Shown here: piece after piece, positions 42,521-51,200 of the stretch | Numbering within the stretch: position 1 is the first letter of the stretch | How the letters are laid out: the number at the start of each line of letters is the position of its first letter | Assembly (NCBI RefSeq): GCF_009371885.1 | Contig: NZ_QLZA01000014.1 | Location: forward strand, 1-61,678 | Origin: Bifidobacterium tibiigranuli | GTDB taxonomy: Bacteria; Actinomycetota; Actinomycetes; Actinomycetales; Bifidobacteriaceae | Direction of reading: 5' to 3' | Length of the DNA: 61,678 bases | Position numbers and translations under genes: made by a program | Notes under the pieces: model-generated | What the model was told of the DNA's origin: nothing | The model's database searches: none | What the model saw: the letters and a program-made list of their open reading frames with translations, nothing else

Positions 42521-45106
42521 CTAGCCCTGCACCCGAGCCAGACTCCTGCGCCGCAGCGCGATCGCCACGCCAGCGGACAGCACTATCAGCGCCGAACCGC
42601 CGAAGATGAACGCATCCGTGCTCATGCCACCGGTCAGCGGCAACGTCGGAGGAATGGCATGCTTGTTCACAAACTGGCCCACGTTCACCGGCTGACCCGT
42701 CGCCACGGTGTCTTTGGAAATCACGAATGTATGCGGGATCGTGTCAAGCTGATAGCCGGCAGGGGCCGCCTTCTCGACCAGCGTGTATTGCTCGGTATCG
42801 GGGTTCTTGGGATTCGCGACATAGTTCCAGGCAAGACCGTTCAACTGGAACGCGCCAGGACGCGAATCCTGGTCGGTGAATGGACCGGCCGGGCAAGGGG
42901 AAGACGTGCAGTCCGTGACCACGGTATTCGCAGGAACGCCGGGGCCGGTTAACGTCCATGATGAACCAGCCAGCCGGTTCGGCGTCTTGGCATCATCGAC
43001 CTTGGTCCATATTGCGGAGCCGGGTACCTGATCTGCGGTATTCGTCACCGTGACGCTCGTCCCATTGTCCGAGCAGCCAATCGTCACCGGTGAAGCCGGA
43101 TTGAACACCGGATCCTGCCATGTCACGCCATTGGAATCCGAAGGTTTCGTCTCGCTAAGCGTCACTGCGGCGCCCGTAGGAATCGAGCCGCTGGGATATG
43201 ACTTGCCGTCGGCCTTCACAAGGATTGTCCCGGACCCTGCCGGGTACTGGTAGGTATCGCCGGAGCCGTAAGGGTCGGTCGTCGTCGTAGATGTGCCGTC
43301 CGCCGAGCAGTAGTGGTAATCTCCCGCATCATAGGAATAGCCGATCGTATACTGCCGGCCCGGGTCGATCGTCGAAGCGCCTGAACCCTGCAGCTTCTTG
43401 ATGATTGAAAGTGCGCCGTTGGTGTACGTCGGCACCTTCGCCGTGGAGGGATTGGAGGGAACATCAGCGCCAGTGGGAGTCTTCCCCGCGGCCGTGGCCG
43501 TATTATCGAACTCCCCCGCCGCTACCTCAGCAGGGCTTAAGGGGCCGTACTTCCCGCTGCATGTCATCGACACGCCCGCAACTAGAGTCGTCTTAGGACA
43601 GGATATCGCAGTGATCTTTGGATCTGTGACGGTCACCGTGTTGAGATCGACATTGCCGTTGTTGGTCACCTTGAAGTTGTACGGAACCGTGTCGCCCACC
43701 GTGAACGCGCTCTGAGCTGTCCCGCCGTTCGCCGTGTCACGGTTCACCGACTTCTCCAACGTCAGAGACGGCTTTTTCAGCGAGAAGCCACGAATCAAAT
43801 GCACTGCGTGAGCCGCACCAGTAGAGGAACTGAAACCAAATTTAATGGTAGGAGGGAACGCCTCGGTCAACGTGTCCTGCAGCACCTGGATGCCATTGAT
43901 GTACACCGTCACCGTGGCATAGGGGTTGTCATCATTGGTAGGAGAAATCATGATACGGACCAACGATCCCGGATCATTCTGCGCTCCGACTGCGAGATTG
44001 GGCACCGCGGCACCGGTCATGATATTGGCTTTCGGCATCTGATCCAGACCTTGCGATTTCAGTATGCAATATCCCGACGTGCCACTCCCGCCATCACGCA
44101 GCGTAACCGTGTTAGGCCATAATCCGAAAGGCTTACCGCTACTGTGGTCAGGGCAGCCTACGCCGACATATGGCTGATTGGCGAAATTACCGAAGGGGTC
44201 CAAACCCAGGCCGAGGACACCGCTGGGGATGCCGTTGACATTCACATTAGGCGTAACATCTCTGTTCGTGATTGACGAATAGCCGAATGCGCCGCCGACA
44301 CTGCCTCCAGTTGGGCCAGGGGTGAGCAGGTTTGAATTACCATCTACGAGGAAGAAGCCGATACCATCTCCACCTGTTGCCGGATTCGGATCCCATGGAT
44401 TCCACCCTGCGCCATTGTCACCAAAATACTGGTACTGGTAGAAGCTGATATCGAGACCATCTGCCGAATTCTGTGCTGCGTTATACAACACATAACCAGT
44501 ACGGCCTCCTGAATTGTCAGTTAACTGCAGATAGCCATTCGATTCACCACTGAGGTTAGTGGTATCGGTGGTGTGACTATTGGGGTCATTCCCGTTGTAA
44601 TAGCAGCCTCCGATAGTCCGATTGCCCGTTCCGGGATCAGGATTTACTGTTTTCGCTGCTGTCAAACAGGCGTCCCCAAGCGCACGCCACGTGGGATCGC
44701 CGACTGTGCTGCCAGTGAAAGGTTCATCCACACCTGTAGGGGAAGCAAAGGTAGTCACAGGGGCATCCCCCTCAGCCTCGGATACGCTCTCTGGCTGTGC
44801 ACTAGCCGTAGCAGGCATAGGCACGAGCGACTTCACCGAAACATTGGGCGAAGGATTTGCTGCGGCATTCGATTCTGCCGCTTCCACTGAGCCAGCGCTG
44901 GACTGTTGCCCACCACTCTCCGCAGCCGCATTCTTGTCTGTCGCAGTCTTGTCCTCTGCCGCAGGACTCACGGAGCTGCTGGGCTGCGCAGCATTGTCTT
45001 TATCGTCCGCGCTCGCGCCAGCAGCAAAGGAGAAAAGGATGCCGGTGCTCAACGCGGCGGCGATGACGCTTGACAGCAGTCGCGCACGTTTACTCTTAGC
45101 ATTCAT
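42521..45106 (-). CDS. tip/ancillary pilin with lectin-like domain, LPxTG-anchored
   Basis: 861 aa. Signal peptide, Ser/Ala/Glu-rich spacer to about residue 120, then a legume-lectin-like (L-type) domain of about 300 residues (YNAAQNSADGLDISFYQYQYFGDNG ... GDGIGFFLVDGNSNLLTPGPTGGSVGGAFGYSS ... VHLIRGFSLKKPSL). DUF11/SpaA-like repeats follow with an E-box YTLVEKAAPAGYQLD. C-terminal LPLTGGMSTDAFIFGGSALIVLSAGVAIALRRRSLARVQG. Likely the adhesin at the pilus tip that binds a glycan; target unknown. GGAAGG precedes the ATG. First gene of the pilus cluster. Confidence 0.9.
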   Translation of the reverse strand: MNAKSKRARLLSSVIAAALSTGILFSFAAGASADDKDNAAQPSSSVSPAAEDKTATDKNAAAESGGQQSSAGSVEAAESNAAANPSPNVSVKSLVPMPATASAQPESVSEAEGDAPVTTFASPTGVDEPFTGSTVGDPTWRALGDACLTAAKTVNPDPGTGNRTIGGCYYNGNDPNSHTTDTTNLSGESNGYLQLTDNSGGRTGYVLYNAAQNSADGLDISFYQYQYFGDNGAGWNPWDPNPATGGDGIGFFLVDGNSNLLTPGPTGGSVGGAFGYSSITNRDVTPNVNVNGIPSGVLGLGLDPFGNFANQPYVGVGCPDHSSGKPFGLWPNTVTLRDGGSGTSGYCILKSQGLDQMPKANIMTGAAVPNLAVGAQNDPGSLVRIMISPTNDDNPYATVTVYINGIQVLQDTLTEAFPPTIKFGFSSSTGAAHAVHLIRGFSLKKPSLTLEKSVNRDTANGGTAQSAFTVGDTVPYNFKVTNNGNVDLNTVTVTDPKITAISCPKTTLVAGVSMTCSGKYGPLSPAEVAAGEFDNTATAAGKTPTGADVPSNPSTAKVPTYTNGALSIIKKLQGSGASTIDPGRQYTIGYSYDAGDYHYCSADGTSTTTTDPYGSGDTYQYPAGSGTILVKADGKSYPSGSIPTGAAVTLSETKPSDSNGVTWQDPVFNPASPVTIGCSDNGTSVTVTNTADQVPGSAIWTKVDDAKTPNRLAGSSWTLTGPGVPANTVVTDCTSSPCPAGPFTDQDSRPGAFQLNGLAWNYVANPKNPDTEQYTLVEKAAPAGYQLDTIPHTFVISKDTVATGQPVNVGQFVNKHAIPPTLPLTGGMSTDAFIFGGSALIVLSAGVAIALRRRSLARVQG

Positions 45107-45350
45107 ACGACGTGTACCTTCCCCATGTCATGCATCTCTCGTTCGGGAATCCCCATATCTGCAAGGATTCCCAGAGACCAGCATTGATGTCTTTTCGTTG
45201 CTGCCATGGTAACTTGCAGACTTCGTTTGCTGCACCGAAGCACACGCCGACGCAAAGCATGCTTTCAGGCGTCTCCCATGCAAAAATCAGTGCAATAATC
45301 AAGGAACTCAGGGACTCGGCAGCTATTCCGCCAGCCACTTATACCCGTAA

Positions 45351-45372
45351 AAATGGTCCTAAAATAGCCCTA
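45351..45372 (-). promoter_or_regulatory. surface-regulon motif upstream of tip pilin gene
   Basis: On the plus strand AAATGGTCCTAAAATAGCCC then TA. It lies 245 bp upstream of the tip pilin ATG in a 288-bp spacer after the regulator gene, and differs by one base from the copy 210 bp upstream of the giant fibril gene. A TATAAG sequence follows downstream on the minus strand. Confidence 0.65.
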
Positions 45373-45394
45373 AACTGGGCAATCTGTCCAGTAA

Positions 45395-47767
45395 TCACAG
45401 CAGGTGCAGCGTTTGGGCGAGAACGACGATGTCACAACGCCTATTCACCCCGAGCTTCCTCCGGAACGCAGCCACATGCGTCTTGGTGGTGTTCAGCGAG
45501 ATGTAGCACATATCCGAAATCTGCCGGTCGGAAAGGCCCTGCTGCAGCAGATGCAGTATCTCCGTCTCGCGATCGGACAATTCCACGACATCGAGATTCG
45601 CGGGCAGCACGGCCCCCAGTCCCGCAATCCCGCGCTGCGCGGCAATCGCCGCCGCCGGAGCCAAACCCGGCTCCGAATCCAGCAACGACGCGAGGCATGC
45701 AGGAGGAAGAAGGCTCAGCGCAAAGGCCATGAACGGAAGCGGCATGGCCAGCAGATCATCAAGCAGCGACCTAATCGCCGTGTTCGGCTCCTGGCGGTCG
45801 AGCGACGCCACGCGCAGCGCATCGAGAATCGCGTTGACTCGCTGCCCGCCATCCGATTGGATGCCGGACAGCGTATCACGCAGCCGCTTGCCCTGCCCAG
45901 AGGCGAGCTGGACTACTGCCTGCGCGATACCGCGCTCCGGGCCAGCGGCGAATCCAGAATCGGCCGTCTCGATGGCCTTCGGCAGGTTGCCGCCTGCGAG
46001 GAGCCTGGCGCAGGCGAACAGCTTGCCCAAATACATCGGGCTCTCGCCGAAACGCTCCTGTATGGTGGATACGTCGGCATCCTGTGAGCCGAACATCGTG
46101 TCAAGCAGATCCCATTTGGCGATCTCGCGCCCCAGCCATTCGTCGGAGCAGATGAGCGCGCGGAAGCGCATGCTCTCCTTATGAGCAGCAATTACCCCCC
46201 TCCCCCGCAATTTTGCGACAAGAGCCTCGGTCAACGCCTCGTTCACGCTCATCATGCGCCCCTCAGACAAGCTCGGGAATGGCGTCTCGGGCAGCGCGCC
46301 GCAGCGCAGCATAAGCTGCACGGCCTGAAACACGTCATTCGAATCCGCCGCGCCGACCAGAGCGCGCTCGGCCCTGCTGTACACGTCGCGCATCCTGCCC
46401 TGGCGCAGGGCGATCGCCGCAGAGGCAATGGCCGCCTGCTTGCCGTGCCTGCCCTTCGATACGATCTGCGCAGAACCAGCCAGGATTCCCGGACGCCGAG
46501 ACGACGACGCATCGCCGCGCTCCAGGCTCAGCAACGCCAACGCGAGGCGCAGATACGGCGCGCGATCCAGCTGCTTCGGCGCAAGTCCGAACAATATTTC
46601 CTGCACTTCGAGCGCGAAGCCCTCGTACACCTCCATGAAATGCCGAGCCAGCAATTGCTCGGCCGCCGTTATATCCTGCAGCAGCACCAGCTGATCGAAC
46701 GCCCGCGCATAATCCCCTATGTCCAGCAGCATGCGCATCAGGTCCCGGCGCGCGTCACACTGCGACTCATTCCATTCCAGGAACACACGCCACGCCGAAT
46801 CCTTCCACGCATAGCCCGTCGCGGGCGGGCCAGACGCATCCTGCAAGCCAATCACCATCGAATCATTAAAGATGGAATAATCCTGCTGCACATTGGGAAT
46901 CGACTCGCATATCATCCTGATATGCCGCTCGCCGAACCTTGGCATGAACGACAGCAGCATGGACACACGGATAGCGCCGACTTCCACCTGCGAGTCGGAG
47001 TATCTCGTGGCGCACGCCCGGCGTATGGCCTGCAGCACCAGCTCGACATTGAACCCGTCCAATCTGCTGCATTCCGGCGAATACCAGCGATCAAAGGCCA
47101 GGCCGACAGCCAGCGGATAGCCGCCAGTCGTCGCCTTCATCAACTCGATCTCATCCTCATGCAACGCGGGAAGGCCCGGCGCGACCTCGACAATCGCGCG
47201 TGCCAGCGTCCCGATTTCATCGAGGGTGAAGGCCAGCTCGCTGCCTCTGACCGGCACGAAGCACGATTCCTCGTCAACCCATGCGCCTGGCCTCAAAGGA
47301 TTAAGCGTCACCGTGACGACCGTCAGCGAAGCAGACTGGCGGAACACGTCCCTCAGCTCCTCGGCACGGCCGTCATCAAGCCAGTAATCAAAATCATCGA
47401 TAAGAAGAACGCCAGCAGGATGACCCTCACTGTCCTTGGCCAGACCACCGCCTTCGCTGTCCGTATGTGATGTGCCAAGAATCCGCGAAAGGCTGCGACT
47501 GTCATTGGCGCCATCGCCCACCATCGCGTGCGGCCGAAACAGGTACTCCAATTCATCGCCGAGCTGCCGCAGCAGCGTCGTCTTGCCCACCCCCGGCGCG
47601 CCGCTGATATTCACCCAGCTATGCCTCGCAGCGATAACCGACCGAAGCAGCCGACGCCTCGGTATGGTCACCATAGCCGCCGAGCCGCCGAACAGGCTTT
47701 TCCACTCCCCGGGTATCCACTCAGCGAATCCCGGCCTCTGCGCATGCAGCGACGATCGTGAAACCAT
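45395..47767 (-). CDS. MalT/LAL-type LuxR-family transcriptional regulator
   Basis: 790 aa. P-loop NTPase at the N-terminus: Walker A GAPGVGKTT (residues 56-64) and Walker B GVLLIDDFDYW near 130. A long helical middle region (TPR-like, about 300-700) probably senses a ligand or protein. The last 60 residues are a LuxR HTH: LSDRETEILHLLQQGLSDRQISDMCYISLNTTKTHVAAFRRKLGV. Such large ATP-dependent LuxR regulators need an inducer, as MalT does with maltotriose. GGGAGG precedes the ATG. Sits between the pilus cluster and the giant fibril gene; a G5AG6 run lies at 46195-46206. Confidence 0.9.
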   Translation of the reverse strand: MVSRSSLHAQRPGFAEWIPGEWKSLFGGSAAMVTIPRRRLLRSVIAARHSWVNISGAPGVGKTTLLRQLGDELEYLFRPHAMVGDGANDSRSLSRILGTSHTDSEGGGLAKDSEGHPAGVLLIDDFDYWLDDGRAEELRDVFRQSASLTVVTVTLNPLRPGAWVDEESCFVPVRGSELAFTLDEIGTLARAIVEVAPGLPALHEDEIELMKATTGGYPLAVGLAFDRWYSPECSRLDGFNVELVLQAIRRACATRYSDSQVEVGAIRVSMLLSFMPRFGERHIRMICESIPNVQQDYSIFNDSMVIGLQDASGPPATGYAWKDSAWRVFLEWNESQCDARRDLMRMLLDIGDYARAFDQLVLLQDITAAEQLLARHFMEVYEGFALEVQEILFGLAPKQLDRAPYLRLALALLSLERGDASSSRRPGILAGSAQIVSKGRHGKQAAIASAAIALRQGRMRDVYSRAERALVGAADSNDVFQAVQLMLRCGALPETPFPSLSEGRMMSVNEALTEALVAKLRGRGVIAAHKESMRFRALICSDEWLGREIAKWDLLDTMFGSQDADVSTIQERFGESPMYLGKLFACARLLAGGNLPKAIETADSGFAAGPERGIAQAVVQLASGQGKRLRDTLSGIQSDGGQRVNAILDALRVASLDRQEPNTAIRSLLDDLLAMPLPFMAFALSLLPPACLASLLDSEPGLAPAAAIAAQRGIAGLGAVLPANLDVVELSDRETEILHLLQQGLSDRQISDMCYISLNTTKTHVAAFRRKLGVNRRCDIVVLAQTLHLL

Positions 47768-47906
47768 GCCCGGCCTCCCAAATATCTGACGTATTATGCG
47801 AATGCATGTCCGAGGCTGCCCTCCCCCTCGTCACGCATGTAACTATGGGGATAGTATATTTCCCCAGCATGCGTTCATCGAACAATCAGAGACGATATGG
47901 CGACTT

Positions 47907-47936
47907 ATCACCCTAAAATAGCCCTTCTAGGGTGAT
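47907..47936 (-). promoter_or_regulatory. 30-bp palindrome with surface-regulon core upstream of the regulator
   Basis: Perfect 9-bp arms ATCACCCTA/TAGGGTGAT (47907-47915, 47928-47936) enclose 12 bases. Its left side contains CCTAAAATAGCCCT, the same core as at 45359 and 53576. It is 140 bp upstream of the LuxR-type regulator start. A LuxR dimer site is the natural reading. Confidence 0.6.
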
Positions 47937-48066
47937 TCGATCAGCGCCGCCCTTGATTTGGGCAGCCATGCATACAACCCGGCCGGACGCGGCTACTGGC
48001 AGGAATACGCCACTGACTTGCGGTCAGCGGCCGTTTTGTGCCATGAATATGTCCCACGCACGCAAA

Positions 48067-48112
48067 AGAGGTGCTGCCAGAGCCACGATTACGTGGTTTC
48101 GACAGCACCTCT
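48067..48112 (-). terminator. terminator of the giant fibril gene
   Basis: Arms AGAGGTGCTG (48067-48076) and CAGCACCTCT (48103-48112) with an inner hairpin CCACG-ATTA-CGTGG. On the minus strand TTTTGCG follows directly. Confidence 0.75.
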
Positions 48113-48204
48113 GTGCTATGGGATTCGGTCACCGGCCCCTGCGGGCCGGCCGGCCATGCAGCCGGCAGACTAGTAGGGACCGGATCACATCAGGCCAGGC
48201 CTGA

Positions 48205-51200
48205 TCAGTCCGAACCGTTGCGGCGGGAGAGCTTGCGCAGACCCAGACCAGCGGCAGCCAAGGCCAGCATGGCAACCAGCGCGATACCCACGCTGGCACC
48301 AGTGGTAGCCAAGACGGACTGCGGCTGCTTAGCCGGAGCAGGCTTAGCCGGAGCCGACGGAGCCGGCTTGGCCGGAGTCGTCGGGGTCACCGGAGCTGCC
48401 GGAACCTTGACCGACAGCGTGGAATCGGCGGACAGACCGTTGCCATCCGTTACTCGGTAGCCAATCTGAATCGTGCCGTGGTAGCCGGGCGCAGGGGCGA
48501 AGGTGACCTTGCCCGTGTTCGGATTCACCGTCCACGTGCCCACGCCGGGAACCAAAACCGTGTTGCCGTCAACCGGCTTGCCGGTCTTCGGATCGAGCAG
48601 CGTGATCTTGAGGTCGGTGCTCGTGCCGGGCTTGACCAGATTCTTGATCGGGTCGAACTCGACGGATTTGCCAGGCTTCGTCTCCTTGGTCTGCGGCTTG
48701 GCAGTCGGCGGCTGGTTCACATGAACCGTGAGCGTGCCGTCGCCAGTCAGCTTGTTGCCGTCCGTGACTACATAGTGCACCGGCGTCGGATCCTTGGTGA
48801 AGCCAGGCTCCGGCGTGAAGGTGGACTTGCCGGTCTTCGGATCGATGGTCCACACGCCTTCGCCAGGAACGGTCTTCTTGGCTGGGTCGTTCGAATCGTG
48901 ATCTTTGAAGGACACATTCATGTCCTTGCTGGTGCCAGGCGTGATCACCGGGTCAAGCGTCGCAGGATTGCCGGGGTTCACAGTCACGGTCTTATCACCC
49001 GCGGTCGGCGGCTGATTCACGTGGACAGTCAGCGTGCCGGTGTCGGTGAGGTTGTTCTTCTCATCGGTCACACGGTAGTTGATCGGCGTCGGATCCTTGA
49101 TGAAGCCAGGCTCCGGCGTGAAGGTGATCTTGCCGGTCTTCGGATCCAGCGTCCACTTGCCTTCACCAGGAACCGTCTTCGTGTTCGGGCTCTTGGAGTC
49201 GGGGTCGGTGAATGAAATGGTCGTGCTCGGGTTGGTGCCCGGAGTGACCAGATCGGCCTTCGGATCGAAGCTGGCGGACTGGCCTGGGTTCACGGTCTTG
49301 CTCTGGTCGCCGGCAGCCGGTGGAATCAGGATGGACAGTGTGCCTTCAGCGGTCTTGCCATTGGCATCGGTCGTCTGATACTTGATCGGATCAACAGGCC
49401 CACGGTAGTCAGGATTCGACTTGTACGTGGTCGCACCGGACTTCGGATCGATCGTCCACACGCCGCCATGAGCATCCGTGTAGGAAGCGACAGGCTTATC
49501 GGTCTTCGGATCAATCAACGTGTAGGACGTGATGTCGCCGGAGCCGGGCTTGACGCCCAGATCGGACGGGCCGAAGGCAGCGGTGTCGCCAGGCTGGATG
49601 ACCTTCTGCGCGTCGCCCGCAGCAGGCGGGTAGATCACATTGAGCTGCCCAGTGGCCGAGAGCTTGTTCGCGGTATCGGTCGCAACGTAGTCGACTGACG
49701 GAACCGGACCTGCGTAATCGCCCTCAGGAGTGAAGGTAATCTTGCCGGTCTTCGGATCCAGCGTCCACTTGCCCTTGCCGAAGATGGTCTTGGCGTTCGG
49801 ATCGTTCGCGTCAGGGGTCTTCAACGAAATCGTCACATCAGGATTGCTTCCGGTCGTCACCAGATTGGCCTTCGGATCGAAGGTCACCGCTTCACCACGA
49901 TCGCCGGACAGCGTCTGATCGGAGGCAGCAGGTGGAACAATGATGTTCAGCTTGCCATCAGCGGTCAAACCGTTGCCGTCGGTCACGCGGTAGGCAACCG
50001 AATCGACCGGTCCGCGATAGTCCTTGCTGGCAGCATACGTGGCCTCGCCCGTAGTCGGGTTGAGGGTCCACACGCCACCATGCGCATCCGTGTAGGAAGC
50101 GACAGGCTTGCCAGTAGCGGGATCGAGCAGCGTATAGGACAGGTCCTTGTTGGAACCGGACTTCGTGCTCAGATCAGCAGGCGCGAAAGTAGCCGTAGCA
50201 CCAGGCTCAACTGTCTTCGTGCCGTCGCCGGTCGTAGGCGGCGTGTTCACCGTCACGTCCAGCTTGCCGGTAGCGGTCAGGCCGTTGCCGTCAGTCACCG
50301 TGTACGGCTGCTCGGTCGTCTTGCCAGTGAAGCCCTTCACAGGAGTGAAGACAACAACCGGCTGACCCTTGCCGTCCAGCGTGACCGTCCAAGTGCCCTC
50401 ATTCGGCACATCCTTGGAAGGCTGGCCGTTGTCGAAGGCAACCGACTTGATCGGAGCCGAGCCAGGAGCGGTCACCGGGTTCAATGTCACCGGAGTCTCC
50501 GGGTTGGTCGTCGCCGACTTATCACCAGTCGTAGGAGTCGTGTTGATGGTCACATTGAGCGTACCGGTAGCGGTCAGCTTGTTCGCATCGGTCACCGTGT
50601 ACTGCTGTGAATCGACCTTGCCCGTGTAATCCTTGGCAGGAGCGAACTCGGCGGCGGGCTGTCCATCAACCAACTTGACCGTCCAAGTGCCCTGACCGTC
50701 GACCGTCTTGGTGTCCTTGCCGTTATCGAACGCCACCGAAGTGATGTCGCCCGATCCGGGCTTGGTCACCGGAGCCAGCTTGGCCGTCTCGTTCGGGTTG
50801 ATGACCTTGGAGTCATCACCCGTCGTAGGAGGCGTGTTGATGGTCACGTCCAGCTTGCCAGTGGCAGGCAGGCCGTTCCCATCAGTCACCGTGTACGGCT
50901 GCGAATCGACCTTGCCGTCGTAGTCCTTGATTGGGGTGAACATGGCGACCGGCTGGCCCTTGACCAGCTTGACCGACCATGTGCCCTGACCGGGAACATC
51001 CTTCGTGGTCTTGCCATTATCGAACACGACCGACTTGATCGGCGAAGAGCCAGAGGTGGTCTTCGGGGTCAGCGTAGCAGTCTCGTTCGGATTGATGGTC
51101 TTCGCAGCATCACCGGTCGTCGGCGGCTGGTTGATCGTCACGTTCAGCGTGCCCTTGTTCGAGGGCAGGTTGTTCGAGTCGGTCACCGCGTACTGCTGCG

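Larger units (their letters stand above)
47768..48204. other. 437-bp spacer between regulator and giant fibril gene
   Basis: Holds the regulator promoter with a 30-bp palindrome (47907-47936) and the terminator of the giant gene (48067-48112), plus GC-rich hairpins around 48130-48165 (GGCCCCTGCGGGCC, CCGGCCATGCAGCCGG). Short frames here lack ribosome sites. Confidence 0.6.

Noticed and set aside
46181..47470. 429-aa plus-strand ORF opposite the LuxR-type regulator
   Set aside because: Arg/Gln/His-rich shadow frame; the minus strand carries clear P-loop and HTH motifs.
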